The notes: a model not told the origin generated them from the letters alone. Positions 25,869 to 35,881 are shown, numbered from the stretch's first letter. The stretch is 64,000 nucleotides of DNA from Piscinibacter sp. (GCA_016706565.1 JADJJI010000003.1:186001-250000), one strand, 5' to 3'. Translations and numbers: made by a program.

Positions 25869-27801
25869 GATAGATCTCCTCTGCAAGTTCTCTTGAAATT
25901 CCGTCCACGCTGGCCAGGTCTTCCACGCTCGCCTGGCCGACACCGCGCACGCCGCCAAAGCGCTGCAGCAGCCGGGCCCGCTTGCGCGGACCCACGCCCG
26001 CGATCTCTTCCAGCCGGCTGCCGCCGGTGCGCACGCTGGCACGCCGCGCACGCATGCCGGTAATGGCAAAACGATGCGCCTCGTCGCGGATCTGCGCCAC
26101 CAGCATCAGCGCCGCCGAGTCGCGACCGAGGTACACCTTGGGGCGGCCGTCGGCGAACACCAGTTCCTCGAGACCGACCTTGCGCCCCTCGCCCTTCTCG
26201 ACACCGACGATCAGGCCGAGGTCCAGGCCCAGTTCCTCGAACACCTCGCGCGCCATGCTCACCTGGCCACGCCCACCGTCCACCAGCACCAAGTCCGGCA
26301 ATCGAGCGGTGCCGGCGCTCGCGGCCTCGGCCAGTTTGGCATAGCGCCGCGTGAGCACCTGCCGCATCGCGGCGTAGTCGTCGCCACCGGTGATGCCCTC
26401 GATGTTGTAGCGGCGGTACTGCGCGTTCTGCATCCGGTGTGCTTCAAAGACCACGCACGATGCCTGGGTCGACTCGCCGGCGGTGTGGCTGATGTCGAAA
26501 CACTCGATGCGAAAGGTGTCCAGATCCTCCACGGCGAGGTCGAGTGCGTCGACCAGTGCACGCGTGCGGGCCTGTTGCGAGCCTTCCTCGGCGAGCAGTT
26601 GCGCAAGTTTGATGCGGGCGCCCTGGATGCACATGTCCAGCCAGGCGCGGCGTGGCTCGCGCGGCTGGTGCTGCGCCGTCACCTTGATGCCCGACTGCAG
26701 CGACAGCGCCTCGATGAGCGACTTGTCGACCGCGTGGCTGAGCACCAGCAGCGGCGGCACGCCACCGTCGAGGTAGTGTTGCGCGATAAAGGCTTCGAGT
26801 ACCTGAATCTCGGGCGAGGCAGGCTGCCCACCCTCGTCGGGCTCGTCGGCGAGCACCGTCGCATCCTCGACGTGCGCCGGGAAGTAGGGCCGGTCACCGA
26901 GGTGCCGTCCGCCCCGCACCATGGCCAGGTTCACGCAAGCCCTTCCGCCTTCGACACGCACTGCGAGGATGTCGGCGTCCTTGGTGGTCACGCCCGTGTT
27001 GTCTTCCACGGCCTGGCGATGCAGCACGCGCGACAGAGCACCGATCTGGTCGCGAATCTCCGCCGCCTTCTCGAACTGCAGCGCGTCGGCGTGCGCCATC
27101 ATCTGCACCTGCAGCGCGTCCATCACCTCCTGCTCGCCGCCGAGCAGGAACTGTTCGGCATTCGCCACGTCGCGCGCGTAGTCGGCCGCGTCGATCAGCC
27201 TCACGCAGGGGCCCGAGCAGCGCTTGATCTGGTAAAGCAGGCAGGGCCGGGTCCGGTTGGCGAAGACGGTGTCCTCGCAGGTGCGCAGCCTGAACACCTT
27301 CTGCAGCAGCTGGATCGATTCCTTCACCGCCCAGGCGCTGGGGTACGGGCCGAAGTAGCGATGCCGTTGGTCGACCGCCCCGCGGTAGTAGGCCAGCCGC
27401 GGGAAGGCCGCCGCGCCCGACGTCGCGCCGCGCGTGCCGGTGATCTTCAGGTAGGGGTAGCTCTTGTCGTCGCGGAACAGGATGTTGTAGCGCGGGACCA
27501 GCGTCTTGATGAGGTTGTTCTCGAGCAGCAGCGCCTCGGCCTCGGAGCGCACCACGGTGGTCTCCAGCCGCTCGATCTTGCCCACCATGTGGCCGATGCG
27601 CGTGCCGCCGTGGTCCTTCTGGAAGTAGCTCGAGACGCGCTTCTTCAGGTCGCGCGCCTTGCCCACGTAGAGCACCGAGCCCTGCGCGTCGAAGTAGCGG
27701 TAGACGCCGGGCAGGCTCGGCAGTGCTGCGACTTCCTCACGCAGCCGTTGGAGCCTTGCGACGTCGCGTGCGTCAGTCGGCAAGGGGGTCGAGGAGTCCA
27801 T
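25855..27801 (-). CDS. uvrC: Excinuclease ABC subunit C
   Basis: UvrC makes both incisions in nucleotide excision repair after UvrAB mark damage. The 648-residue product has the N-terminal GIY-YIG domain (G-V-Y-R-Y-F-D ... V-L-Y-V-G-K-A, about 32-50), the UVR coiled coil near 205-240, the RNase H-like nuclease half (F-D-I-S-H-x-x-G, D-G-G-R-G-Q) and C-terminal helix-hairpin-helix motifs ([16 protein letters not shown]). The start at 27801 is only 35 bases from the divergent earP start. Confidence 0.97.
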   Translation of the reverse strand: MDSSTPLPTDARDVARLQRLREEVAALPSLPGVYRYFDAQGSVLYVGKARDLKKRVSSYFQKDHGGTRIGHMVGKIERLETTVVRSEAEALLLENNLIKTLVPRYNILFRDDKSYPYLKITGTRGATSGAAAFPRLAYYRGAVDQRHRYFGPYPSAWAVKESIQLLQKVFRLRTCEDTVFANRTRPCLLYQIKRCSGPCVRLIDAADYARDVANAEQFLLGGEQEVMDALQVQMMAHADALQFEKAAEIRDQIGALSRVLHRQAVEDNTGVTTKDADILAVRVEGGRACVNLAMVRGGRHLGDRPYFPAHVEDATVLADEPDEGGQPASPEIQVLEAFIAQHYLDGGVPPLLVLSHAVDKSLIEALSLQSGIKVTAQHQPREPRRAWLDMCIQGARIKLAQLLAEEGSQQARTRALVDALDLAVEDLDTFRIECFDISHTAGESTQASCVVFEAHRMQNAQYRRYNIEGITGGDDYAAMRQVLTRRYAKLAEAASAGTARLPDLVLVDGGRGQVSMAREVFEELGLDLGLIVGVEKGEGRKVGLEELVFADGRPKVYLGRDSAALMLVAQIRDEAHRFAITGMRARRASVRTGGSRLEEIAGVGPRKRARLLQRFGGVRGVGQASVEDLASVDGISRELAEEIYRALH

Positions 27802-27809
27802 CGGCCGCG

Positions 27810-27828
27810 ATTATCGAGCCGGGATAAT
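27810..27828. promoter_or_regulatory. Mirror-image -10 boxes between uvrC and earP
   Basis: ATTATC (27810-27815) and GATAAT (27823-27828) form an inverted repeat with a seven-base spacer. Each GATAAT ends exactly eight bases before the ATG of the gene it faces (uvrC at 27801, earP at 27837). Both genes could therefore give transcripts that start at or next to the ATG. No good -35 is seen for either. Confidence 0.45.
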
Positions 27829-27836
27829 CGATTCGC

Positions 27837-28892
27837 ATGAAATGGGATCTGTTCTGCCGCGTGGTCGACAATTTCGGTGACGTCGGCGTGTGCTGGCGTC
27901 TCGCCGCCGACCTGGCCGCGCGCGGCGAACAGGTGCGCCTGTGGATCGACGATGCCTCGGCACTGGCGTGGATGGCCCCGCACGGTGCCCGCGGCGTCGA
28001 GGTGCGTGCCTGGCCGCAGGGCGATGTCGACGTGGAACCGTTCGACGTCGTCATCGAGACCTTCGGCTGTGATCCGCCAGCGCCCTTCGTCGCGCGCATG
28101 GCCGCGCGCCGCCCGGCCCCGCTGTGGATCAACCTCGAATACCTCAGCGCCGAGCCTTATGTCGAACGAAGCCACGGCCTGCCTTCGCCGCAATCCGGCG
28201 GCCCCGGCGCGGGGCTCCTCAAGTGGTTCTTCTACCCCGGCTTCACGGCCTACACCGGTGGCCTGATCCGCGAGCAAGGGCTGCTGCAGCGCAGGCAGGC
28301 CTTCGACGCCGCCGAATGGCTCAGGTCGCGCAGCATCGCGCGCCGGCCGGGCGAACGCGTGGTCAGCCTGTTCTGCTACGAGAACCCGGCCCTGCCCGCC
28401 TTGCTCGCCGCGCTGGCTGACACCCAGACGCTGCTGCTGGCCACCGTGGGCCATGCCTCGCGTCAGGTGGCGACTGCGCTGGGCGCGTCCATGGCGCGCG
28501 GGGCACTGCGCGCGGTCACGCTGCCCCACCTTTCGCAGCTGGATTTCGATCACCTGCTGTGGTCGGCCGACCTGAATCTGGTGCGTGGCGAAGACTCCTT
28601 CGTGCGTGCGCAATGGGCTGGCGTGCCCTTCCTCTGGCATGCCTACCCGCAGCACGACGGCGCGCATCAGGCCAAGCTGGACGCCTTTCTCACCCGGCAC
28701 CTGGATGGCGCCTCGGGCGCCTGGGCGCTGCGCTGCCGGGACCTCTGGCTGCGCTGGAACGGCGCCGCCGGCCAGCTGCAGCTGCCGCCGCTGGAGCCCT
28801 GGCGCGCCCACTGCCAAGCCTGGTGCGACAAGCTTGCGGCACATCAGGACCTCGGCACCCAGCTGCTGAGCTTCGCTCGCGAAAAGAGCTAA
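27837..28892 (+). CDS. earP: EF-P arginine rhamnosyltransferase EarP
   Basis: EarP attaches rhamnose from dTDP-rhamnose to an arginine of elongation factor P, needed for EF-P to relieve stalling at polyproline. The 351-residue product shows family blocks W-D-L-F-C-R-V-V-D-N-F-G-D-V-G-V-C-W-R-L near the start, W-I-N-L-E-Y-L-S-A-E, F-Y-P-G-F-T and G-E-D-S-F-V-R-A-Q near residue 255-265. The efp gene follows after 114 bases and encodes the expected Arg32. The ATG at 27837 is certain from the family start. No ribosome site is visible and a GATAAT lies eight bases upstream, so it may be leaderless. Confidence 0.96.
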   Translation: MKWDLFCRVVDNFGDVGVCWRLAADLAARGEQVRLWIDDASALAWMAPHGARGVEVRAWPQGDVDVEPFDVVIETFGCDPPAPFVARMAARRPAPLWINLEYLSAEPYVERSHGLPSPQSGGPGAGLLKWFFYPGFTAYTGGLIREQGLLQRRQAFDAAEWLRSRSIARRPGERVVSLFCYENPALPALLAALADTQTLLLATVGHASRQVATALGASMARGALRAVTLPHLSQLDFDHLLWSADLNLVRGEDSFVRAQWAGVPFLWHAYPQHDGAHQAKLDAFLTRHLDGASGAWALRCRDLWLRWNGAAGQLQLPPLEPWRAHCQAWCDKLAAHQDLGTQLLSFAREKS

Positions 28893-29006
28893 AATCGCGA
28901 GCTTTGCGTCATCCGGGGAACGGCCCGGCGGGCGCCGCCCCTACGCCGCCTGAGAAAGCGCCTGAGTCAGCGCCTGAACCAGGCGCACCGCCATACGAAA
29001 GTCACC

Positions 29007-29558
29007 ATGAAGATCGCACAGGAAATCCGCGCCGGCAACGTGATCATGCAGGGCAAGGACCCGATGGTCGTGCTCAAGACCGAATACAGCCGCGGCGGCC
29101 GCAATGCTGCCACCGTGCGCATGAAGCTCAAGAGCCTGCTCAACAACTCGGGCACCGAAGTCGTCTTCAAGGCCGACGACAAGATGGACCAGATCGTGCT
29201 GGACAAGAAGGAGTGCACCTACTCCTACTTCGCCGACCCGATGTACGTCTTCATGGACACCGAGTACAACCAGTTCGAGGTCGAGGCCGAGAACATGGGC
29301 GACGCCATCAGCTACCTCGAAGACGGCATGACCGTCGAAGTGGTGTTCTACGACGGCAAGGCCATCTCGGTCGAACTGCCCACCTCGGTGGTGCGCGAAG
29401 TGACCACCGAGCCGGCCGTCAAGGGCGACACCTCGGGCAAGGTCATGAAGCCCGCCAAGATCGCCACCGGCTTCGAGATCGCCGTGCCGCTGTTTGTCGA
29501 GAGCGGCGACAAGGTCGAGATCGACACGCGCACGCACGAGTACCGCAAGCGCGTGTAA
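29007..29558 (+). CDS. efp: Elongation factor P, arginine-rhamnosylated type
   Basis: EF-P binds stalled ribosomes and speeds peptide bonds between prolines. The 183-residue product has the three beta-barrel layout (KOW-like N-domain and two OB domains) and the tip loop S-R-G-G-R-N with Arg at position 32, the residue modified by EarP; lysine would be expected in the PoxA/EpmA type. It ends [16 protein letters not shown] at 28890-28895 overlapping the earP stop is a possible -10, giving efp a leader of about 100 bases and independent expression from earP. Confidence 0.97.
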   Translation: MKIAQEIRAGNVIMQGKDPMVVLKTEYSRGGRNAATVRMKLKSLLNNSGTEVVFKADDKMDQIVLDKKECTYSYFADPMYVFMDTEYNQFEVEAENMGDAISYLEDGMTVEVVFYDGKAISVELPTSVVREVTTEPAVKGDTSGKVMKPAKIATGFEIAVPLFVESGDKVEIDTRTHEYRKRV

Positions 29559-29581
29559 CGCCTATCGGCAGGACGGATGAC

Positions 29582-29609
29582 GGGCGCCCTTGGGCGCCCT
29601 TCTTTTTTT
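29582..29609 (+). terminator. Rho-independent terminator after efp
   Basis: Two copies of the self-complementary GGGCGCCC (29582-29589 and 29592-29599) separated by TT pair to a strong stem, followed by a T-run at 603-609 of the 29 kb block (29603-29609). It starts 24 bases after the efp stop. Confidence 0.85.
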
Positions 29610-29626
29610 GTGTTCCATTCGCCACC

Positions 29627-30553
29627 ATGCCTTTCGATTTCGCCGCCGTCACCGCCCCGTTCCGCATGCAACCCGGCCTGCGCGCCCTGGCGCCGGGCGC
29701 GGCCCAGCTGACACCTGGTTCGCCCGGCGATCGCGCCTTGCGTGAGAAGTTGGCGGTGCTCGGCAGCCATGCCGAGCAGGCCCTGGTGGCCGCTGCGGGC
29801 TTCGACCCGGCACCGGCGCTGGCGGCGCTGTGCGAACACGCGGCGCGCGAGCACCCGCAGGCCTGGCGCTGGGATGGCCGCGAGCATCTCGAGGCCCTGC
29901 AACTCGGCTGGTCACTGCAGGGTGATGCAGTGCACGGCGACGGCCCGGCGGAGATCGGCCGCTGCCTGGCCGCGTTGCCCGCACCATGGCGTGCGGCCGG
30001 ACTGCTGAGCCTGGCTTTCGCCGAAGACTTTGCCGTCATCGACGGGACGACCGGGCGCATTCCCTGGCTGGCGGTGTGCCTGCCCTCGCACTGGTCGCCG
30101 CAGGACAAGGTGGGCCGCCATTTCGCCGAGGTGCACGCACCGGTGGCCGACAACCGTCTGCTGCTCACCGCCAGCGACCACCTCGCGCGGCTGGTCACCG
30201 GCACGCAGCGCTGGGAGCGTTTCGTCTGGACGATCACGCCGCAGCCGCAGCTCGACATGCACCCGCTTCGCGTGGCCAAGCCGGCCTGGCCCGAAACCGC
30301 CGATGTCGACGCACTGGCGGCTGTGGCCACTTTTCGCACCGAGCGCCAGACCTTCATCCCGGTGCCCGGCGCCGGCCAGGCGATCTTCACCATCCATGTC
30401 GAGAGCCGTCCCTTGACGCAGGTGGCCACAGGTGCCGGGGAAGCTGCGCCCTTGCATGCCGCGCTGGCCAGCATGAGCGACGCGGTGCTGGCCTACCGGG
30501 GGCTCACCGGCGCCCGCGACCGCCTGCTGGACTGGCTTGCCGCCCGCCCATGA
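29627..30553 (+). CDS. Heme-dependent oxidative N-demethylase-like protein (DUF3445/HODM)
   Basis: The 308-residue product matches DUF3445, the family of the heme-binding subunit of an oxidative dimethylamine N-demethylase. Family features are P-F-R-M-Q-P-G-L near the start, S-H-W-x-P-x-x-K-V-G-R-H-F-A-x-x-H-A-P-V with candidate heme-contacting histidines (about 160-180), R-W-E-R-F-V-W-T and R-T-E-R-Q-T-F-I-P-V-P-G-A-G-Q-A-I-F-T-I-H near 245-265. The partner reductase subunits known from the methylamine systems are not nearby, so its substrate is open. The ATG at 29627 is 17 bases after the efp terminator; the stop overlaps the mnmC start by 4 bases. Confidence 0.82.
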   Translation: MPFDFAAVTAPFRMQPGLRALAPGAAQLTPGSPGDRALREKLAVLGSHAEQALVAAAGFDPAPALAALCEHAAREHPQAWRWDGREHLEALQLGWSLQGDAVHGDGPAEIGRCLAALPAPWRAAGLLSLAFAEDFAVIDGTTGRIPWLAVCLPSHWSPQDKVGRHFAEVHAPVADNRLLLTASDHLARLVTGTQRWERFVWTITPQPQLDMHPLRVAKPAWPETADVDALAAVATFRTERQTFIPVPGAGQAIFTIHVESRPLTQVATGAGEAAPLHAALASMSDAVLAYRGLTGARDRLLDWLAARP

Positions 30554-32514
30554 AGACGGCGCCCATCGTCCCGGCGCGCATCGAACCCTCGGCCGAAGGG
30601 CTGCCCTACTCGCCCACCTTCGCCGACGTGTACCACCCGCGTGCCGGCGCGATGGAGCAGGCGCGGCATGTCTTCCTCGCCGGCAACCGCCTGCCCGGCC
30701 GCTGGGCAGGCTGCGACGATTTCGTCATCGCCGAGACCGGCTTCGGTCTGGGCAACAACTTCCTGGCCACCTGGGCCGCATGGCGCGCCGACCCGCAACG
30801 TTGCGCGCGTCTGGACTTCGTCTCGGTCGAATTGCATCCGCCCACGCGCGCCGAACTCGCGGCCTGGCAGCGCGATGCTGCGCTCGCGCCGCTGGCGGCC
30901 GAACTGGCCGCGCAGTGGCCCGCGCTCACGCACAACCTGCATCGACTGAGCTTCGACGATGGGCGCGTTCGACTGCACCTGGCGTTCGGCGACGTGGCCT
31001 GCTGGGTGCCGGAATGGGTGGCCGGCGTCGATGCCTTCTTCCTCGACGGCTTCGCACCGGCACGCAATCCGCAGATGTGGGATCCGCGCCTGTTCAAGGC
31101 CATCGCGCGCCTGGCGCGGCCGGGCGCCACGGCAACCACCTGGTCGGCTGCACACAGCGTGCGCGACGGGCTGCAGGCCGCCGGATTCACGGTGAACAAG
31201 GCACCGGGGCAAGGCGGCAAGCGCGACATCACGGTGGCGCGATTCGAGCCCGCCGCAACGCGCCGCGCTACACCGCCCGGGCGGCCGCGCGCGCGCTCGA
31301 GGCCATCCCGGGCCATCGTCGTCGGCGGCGGCCTGGCCGGCTGTGCATGCGCCTGGGCCATGGCCGAGCAAGGTTGGCGCACGACGATCATCGATCGTCA
31401 CGACGAACCCGCGCTCGAGGGCTCAGGCAACCCGGCCGGACTGTTCCACGGCGTGGCGATGCGCCACGACGGCCCGCATGCGCGCTGGCTGCGCGCGGCG
31501 GCGCTGGCCTTCGAGCCGGTGGCGCGCGCGGCGGTGTCGAATGGCGTGCCCGGAGCCGTCGACGGCCTGCTTCGGCTGGAGCCGCAGGTGGGCTCCGTCG
31601 ACGCCATGCAGGAGATCATCGCGCGCGTGGGCTTGCCTGCGCAGTATGTCCAGGCGCTCACCGCGGCGCAGGCCTCGCAGCGTGCCGGCCTGCCGCTCGT
31701 CCACCCGGCCTGGTTCTATCCGGGGGGAGGCTGGATCTCGCCGCGCTCGCTGGCGGCCTGGTATCTGCGAAGTGCCGGCACGCTGGCATCGTGGCGCGGG
31801 TGCAGGCAGGTCGCCGCGGTCGATCGTGTCGACGGCGAGTGGCGGGTGCTCGATGCGCAGGGCCGGGTCATCGACAGTGCACCCGTCCTCGTGCTCGCTT
31901 GCGCAGACGACACCTCGCGCCTGCTCGGCGGACCCGACTGGCCGATCGAACCCGTTCGCGGGCAGATCTCCATTGCGGACCCGGGCCGGATCGCCCTGCC
32001 GAGCGTGGCGCTGGCCGGTGCCGGCTACGTGCTGCCCGCGGCAGCCGGTGCGGCGATCTTCGGTGCGACGGCACAGCCCGGCGATCGAGACGCTGCGGTC
32101 CGCATCGAGGATCACTGCCTCAATCTCGACCGGCTCGCGCAACTGACTGCGAGCCGCATCGACGTCGACGCCGCCTCGTTGAGCGGCCGCGTCGGCTGGC
32201 GGTGGACCGCAGTCGATCGATTGCCCGTCATCGGCGCGGTGCCGGACGGCGGTTTGCCTGCCGTGGGATCGGCCGATCAGCCGCGCTTCATGCCGCGCCA
32301 GCCGGGCCTGTTCGTGTTCACCGCGCTCGGGTCGCGCGGCATCGGGGTGTCGGCCCTGGGGGCGCGGCTCGTGGCCGCCTGGGTCAGCGGCGCACCGTCG
32401 CCGGTGGAGGCCAGCCTGATGGATGCCGTGGACCCGGCCCGCTTCGCGGCGCGCGATCAGCGCCGCGCCAGCCGCACGCTCAACCCGCTTCGGGGTTCGG
32501 CTGTGCCGGGCTGA
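30550..32514 (+). CDS. mnmC: Bifunctional tRNA mnm5s2U biosynthesis enzyme MnmC
   Basis: MnmC performs the last two steps of mnm5s2U formation at tRNA wobble U34. The 654-residue product has an N-terminal methyltransferase domain (MnmC2; G-F-G-L-G-N-N-F-L near 60-68, D-A-F-F-L-D-G-F-A-P-x-x-N-P near 160-173) and a C-terminal FAD oxidoreductase domain (MnmC1) from about 255, opening with V-V-G-G-G-L-A-G-C and closing with G-L-F-V-F-T-A-L-G-S-R-G-I-G. The oxidase domain removes the carboxymethyl group of cmnm5s2U, and the methyltransferase then adds a methyl. The ATG at 30550 overlaps the upstream stop by 4 bases. Confidence 0.96.
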   Translation: MKTAPIVPARIEPSAEGLPYSPTFADVYHPRAGAMEQARHVFLAGNRLPGRWAGCDDFVIAETGFGLGNNFLATWAAWRADPQRCARLDFVSVELHPPTRAELAAWQRDAALAPLAAELAAQWPALTHNLHRLSFDDGRVRLHLAFGDVACWVPEWVAGVDAFFLDGFAPARNPQMWDPRLFKAIARLARPGATATTWSAAHSVRDGLQAAGFTVNKAPGQGGKRDITVARFEPAATRRATPPGRPRARSRPSRAIVVGGGLAGCACAWAMAEQGWRTTIIDRHDEPALEGSGNPAGLFHGVAMRHDGPHARWLRAAALAFEPVARAAVSNGVPGAVDGLLRLEPQVGSVDAMQEIIARVGLPAQYVQALTAAQASQRAGLPLVHPAWFYPGGGWISPRSLAAWYLRSAGTLASWRGCRQVAAVDRVDGEWRVLDAQGRVIDSAPVLVLACADDTSRLLGGPDWPIEPVRGQISIADPGRIALPSVALAGAGYVLPAAAGAAIFGATAQPGDRDAAVRIEDHCLNLDRLAQLTASRIDVDAASLSGRVGWRWTAVDRLPVIGAVPDGGLPAVGSADQPRFMPRQPGLFVFTALGSRGIGVSALGARLVAAWVSGAPSPVEASLMDAVDPARFAARDQRRASRTLNPLRGSAVPG

Positions 32515-32659
32515 GCTCGTCGCCCCCGCCCGCTTCGCCTTCCGGCGATTGCCCGGGGCCGGTCTTGCGCTCGGCCTTCTCCTTGGCTTTTTCTTCCTTC
32601 TTCTTCTTCTTGGCCAGCTCGCGCTGGCGCTTCTCGTACGAGTAATTGGGTTTGGCCAT
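32480..32659 (-). CDS. Lysine-rich conserved small protein of 59 residues
   Basis: The product begins M-A-K-P-N-Y-S-Y-E-K-R-Q-R-E-L-A followed by a run of lysines and glutamates, then a Gly/Pro-rich acidic tail. I recall very similar small proteins in many Burkholderiales, of unknown function. The charged segment is likely one helix, and RNA or ribosome association would be a guess. The ATG at 32659 has AAGGA about eight bases upstream; the frame extends 13 codons further but without family match. Its last 35 bases overlap the mnmC 3' end on the opposite strand. Confidence 0.7.
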   Translation of the reverse strand: MAKPNYSYEKRQRELAKKKKKEEKAKEKAERKTGPGQSPEGEAGGGDELSPAQPNPEAG

Positions 32660-32744
32660 GCGCCATCCTTCCAGTGAACACAAGGTGCCCACTGGCACCA
32701 GTTGCGAGGTTACGCGTTTTTCGGCGGTGCGAGCGGCACCGGGC

Positions 32745-33404
32745 TCAGAAACTCAATGTCTTCACACCCTGTGACGTGCCCAGCAGGCACACACGGGCGC
32801 GGTGCCGCGCAAAGATGCCCACCGCGACCACGCCGGGCCACTGGTTGACCTCCTGCTCCATGCCCAGCGGGTCGGTGATGGACAGGCCGTGTACATCGAG
32901 GATGCAGCCGCCGTTGTCGGTGATCACGCCTTCGCGCAGCACCGCATTGCCGCCCAGCGCGGCAAAGCGCCGCGAAACTTGTGACGTGGCCATCGGCACC
33001 ACTTCCACCGGCAAGGGAAACCGCCCGAGCGTCGTGACGAGTTTGGATTCGTCGGCGATGCAGATGAAGCGATCGGCCAGGTCGGCCACGATCTTCTCTC
33101 GCGTCAGCGCGGCGCCGCCGCCCTTGATCATGTGGCCGCCGTGGTCGATCTCGTCGGCGCCGTCGATGTAGGCAGGAATGCGCTCGACGCTGTTGCTGTC
33201 GAGCACGACGATGCCATGCGACTGCAGCCTCTGCGTGCTCTTCTCGCTGCTCGAGACGGCACCGGCGATGCGGTCCTTCATCGTGGCCAGCGCATCGATG
33301 AAGCAGTTCACCGTCGAGCCGGTGCCCACGCCCACCACGGTGCCGGGTTGCACGTAGGCCAGTGCGGCCTGGCCGACGAGGGCCTTGAGTTCGTCCTGTG
33401 TCAT
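32745..33404 (-). CDS. rpiA: Ribose-5-phosphate isomerase A
   Basis: RpiA interconverts ribose-5-phosphate and ribulose-5-phosphate in the pentose phosphate pathway. The 219-residue product has G-V-G-T-G-S-T-V-N (phosphate loop, about 27-35), S-S-S-E-K-S-T, D-G-A-D-E-I-D (catalytic Asp region) and [13 protein letters not shown]. The ATG at 33404 (M-T-Q-D-E-L) gives the standard length. It is divergent from pyrD, 71 bases apart. Confidence 0.96.
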   Translation of the reverse strand: MTQDELKALVGQAALAYVQPGTVVGVGTGSTVNCFIDALATMKDRIAGAVSSSEKSTQRLQSHGIVVLDSNSVERIPAYIDGADEIDHGGHMIKGGGAALTREKIVADLADRFICIADESKLVTTLGRFPLPVEVVPMATSQVSRRFAALGGNAVLREGVITDNGGCILDVHGLSITDPLGMEQEVNQWPGVVAVGIFARHRARVCLLGTSQGVKTLSF

Positions 33405-33475
33405 GGTGGCTGCGTGTCGCACGAAAGTGTTTGAGAGAATCGACCGATTATCCAAGACGCACCGCGCCCCGCCGC

Positions 33476-34516
33476 ATGGCCTTCGTTCCCTACCCCCTCA
33501 CGCGCTCCTTCCTGTTCGGCCTGGACGCAGAAACCGCGCACGACCTGACCCTCGGCACGCTGGCGCGCATCCAGCACACGCCGCTGATCCGTGTGGTGGC
33601 GCAACCGCGCGTGGACGACCCGGTGACGGTGGCCGGCCTGCGCTTTCCCAACCGCATCGGCCTGGCGGCAGGGCTGGACAAGAACGGCCGCTGCATCGAC
33701 GGCCTGGCCGCGATGGGCTTCGGCTTCATCGAGGTGGGCACGGTGACGCCCAAGGCGCAGCCGGGCAACCCGAAGCCGCGCATCTTCCGCCTGCAGCAGG
33801 CGCGTGCGCTGATCAACCGGCTCGGCTTCAACAACGACGGGCTCGACGCCTTTCTGGCCAACGTCAAGCGTGCGCGCTTTCGCAGCCAGGGCGGCATCCT
33901 GGGCCTGAACATCGGCAAGAACGCCGCCACGCCGATCGAGCACGCGGTGGACGACTACCTGATCGGACTGGACGGCGTCTACCCGCACGCCGACTACGTG
34001 ACGGTGAACATCTCCAGCCCGAACACGAAGAACCTGCGCGCGCTGCAGAGCGACGAAGCGCTCGACGCGCTGCTGTCGGCCGTGCAGGAGCGCAAGGTGG
34101 CGCTGGCCAAGCGCTACGGCCGCCAGGTGCCGGTGTTCGTGAAGATCGCCCCCGACCTCGACGAGGCGCAGGTGCAGGTGATCGCCGCCACGCTGAAGAA
34201 GAACGGCATCGACGGCGTGATCGCCACCAACACGACGATCGCGCGCGAGGCGGTGAAGCACCTACCGCATGGCGACGAGGCTGGCGGCCTGTCGGGCAAA
34301 CCGGTGTTCGAGGCCAGCAACCGGGTCATCCGCCAACTGCGCGCCGAACTCGGCAGCAGCTATCCAATCATCGGCGTGGGCGGCGTGATGAGCGGCGCCG
34401 ACGCCTGCGCCAAGCGCGAAGCCGGTGCCGACCTGGTCCAGGTCTACACCGGCTTCATCTACGGAGGCCCCCCGCTGATCACCGAGGCGGCGCGGGCGCT
34501 GAAGGCCAGAGGCTAG
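33476..34516 (+). CDS. pyrD: Dihydroorotate dehydrogenase (quinone), class 2
   Basis: This membrane-associated flavoenzyme oxidises dihydroorotate to orotate in pyrimidine synthesis and passes electrons to ubiquinone. The 346-residue product has the N-terminal amphipathic helices of class 2 enzymes, [30 protein letters not shown] (catalytic serine) and G-V-G-G-V-M-S-G near the C-terminus. The ATG at 33476 (M-A-F-V-P-Y) matches family starts. It converges on scoB with only four bases between stops. Confidence 0.97.
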   Translation: MAFVPYPLTRSFLFGLDAETAHDLTLGTLARIQHTPLIRVVAQPRVDDPVTVAGLRFPNRIGLAAGLDKNGRCIDGLAAMGFGFIEVGTVTPKAQPGNPKPRIFRLQQARALINRLGFNNDGLDAFLANVKRARFRSQGGILGLNIGKNAATPIEHAVDDYLIGLDGVYPHADYVTVNISSPNTKNLRALQSDEALDALLSAVQERKVALAKRYGRQVPVFVKIAPDLDEAQVQVIAATLKKNGIDGVIATNTTIAREAVKHLPHGDEAGGLSGKPVFEASNRVIRQLRAELGSSYPIIGVGGVMSGADACAKREAGADLVQVYTGFIYGGPPLITEAARALKARG

Positions 34517-34520
34517 CGCG

Positions 34521-35159
34521 TCACTGCAGCGGAACGCCGGTCTTCGCCTGCACTTCCTCGCGCGTCACGCCCGGAGCGAGTTCGACGAGCTTCAGCCCGT
34601 GCGGCGTCACGTCGAGCACGCACAGGTCGGTGACGATGCGGTCGACCACGCCCACGCCGGTCAGCGGCAGCGTGCAGTGCGGCAGGATCTTCAGGTCGAT
34701 CGTGCCGTCCTTCTTCTTCGCCACGTGCTCCATCAGCACGACGACGCTCTTCACGCCGCCGACCAGGTCCATGGCGCCGCCCATGCCCTTGACCATCTTG
34801 CCGGGGATCATCCAGTTGGCCAGGTCGCCCTTCTCGCTGACCTGCATGGCGCCGAGGATCGACAGGTTGATCTTGCCGCCGCGGATCATCGCGAAGCTGT
34901 CGTGGCTGCCGAAGATGCTCGAGCCGGGGATCGTCGTCACCGTCTGCTTACCGGCGTTGATGAGGTCGGCGTCGACCTCGTCCTCGGTCGGGAACGGGCC
35001 GATGCCGAGCATGCCGTTCTCGCTCTGAAGCCAGACCTCGATGTTCGGGTCGACGAAGTTGGCCACCAGCGTGGGCAGGCCGATGCCGAGGTTCACGTAG
35101 AAACCGTCGGCGAGTTCCTTGGCAGCGCGCGCTGCCATCTGGTCGTGGGTCCAGGCCAT
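34521..35159 (-). CDS. scoB: 3-oxoacid CoA-transferase subunit B
   Basis: With ScoA this subunit transfers CoA from succinyl-CoA to acetoacetate or a related 3-oxoacid, activating ketone bodies. The 212-residue product carries the catalytic motif [10 protein letters not shown] near residue 45 (Glu forms the acyl and CoA thioester), with G-I-G-L-P-T-L-V before it and C-T-L-P-L-T-G near 170. It starts 2 bases after the scoA stop, so the two are translated from one message. Relatives act on 3-oxoadipate (PcaJ) or acetate; the exact substrate is not fixed by sequence. Confidence 0.94.
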   Translation of the reverse strand: MAWTHDQMAARAAKELADGFYVNLGIGLPTLVANFVDPNIEVWLQSENGMLGIGPFPTEDEVDADLINAGKQTVTTIPGSSIFGSHDSFAMIRGGKINLSILGAMQVSEKGDLANWMIPGKMVKGMGGAMDLVGGVKSVVVLMEHVAKKKDGTIDLKILPHCTLPLTGVGVVDRIVTDLCVLDVTPHGLKLVELAPGVTREEVQAKTGVPLQ

Positions 35160-35161
35160 GG

Positions 35162-35881
35162 TCAGATCCCTTCCTTTGCGGGCACGCGCTCGGTGATCGT
35201 GCGCTTTTCGATGCGCTTCTCTGGGGTGGCGTTGAGCACGATGCGGTGCACGTAGATGCCCGGCAGGTGCACGGCGTCGGGGTCGAAGGTGCCCGTCTCG
35301 ACGATCTCTTCGACCTCGACCACGGTGATCTTGCCCGCCATCGCCACCGCCGGGTTGAAGTTGCGCGCGGTGCGGCGGAAGATCAGGTTGCCGCTCTTGT
35401 CGGCCTTCCAGGCCTTGACGAGCGACACCTCGGGCAGCAGCGCGCGCTCCATCACGTAGACATGCCCGTCGAACTCGCGCGTCTCCTTGCCTTCGGCGAC
35501 GAGCGTGCCCACGCCGGTGCGCGTGAAGAAGGCCGGGATGCCGGCGCCGCCGGCGCGCAGCTTCTCGGCCAGCGTGCCCTGCGGCGTGAACTCGAGCTGC
35601 AGCTCGCCGGCCAGGTACTGGCGCTCGAACTCCTTGTTCTCGCCGACGTAGCTGGAGATCATCTTGCTGATCTGGCGCGTCTCGAGCAGCTGGCCGAGGC
35701 CGAAGCCGTCGACGCCGGCGTTGTTCGAGATCACGGTGAGGTCCTTGACCTTCGTGTCACGCAACGCGGCGATCAGCGCCTCGGGAATGCCGCACAGGCC
35801 GAAGCCGCCGACCGCGAGCAGCTGGCCGTCGCGGACGATGCCGTCGAGCGCTTTCGCCGCGCTCGGGTACACCTTGTTCAT
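35162..35881 (-). CDS. scoA: 3-oxoacid CoA-transferase subunit A
   Basis: The 239-residue product is the alpha subunit, with G-G-F-G-L-C-G-I-P (about 25-33), the coenzyme A region [20 protein letters not shown] (about 100-120) and E[10 protein letters not shown]. The frame runs to 35932 but the ATG at 35881 (M-N-K-V-Y) follows AAGGAGA and leaves the upstream TACGTA sites free, so it is preferred. A PAS-LuxR regulator is divergent, 109 bases away, and probably controls the pair. Confidence 0.95.
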   Translation of the reverse strand: MNKVYPSAAKALDGIVRDGQLLAVGGFGLCGIPEALIAALRDTKVKDLTVISNNAGVDGFGLGQLLETRQISKMISSYVGENKEFERQYLAGELQLEFTPQGTLAEKLRAGGAGIPAFFTRTGVGTLVAEGKETREFDGHVYVMERALLPEVSLVKAWKADKSGNLIFRRTARNFNPAVAMAGKITVVEVEEIVETGTFDPDAVHLPGIYVHRIVLNATPEKRIEKRTITERVPAKEGI

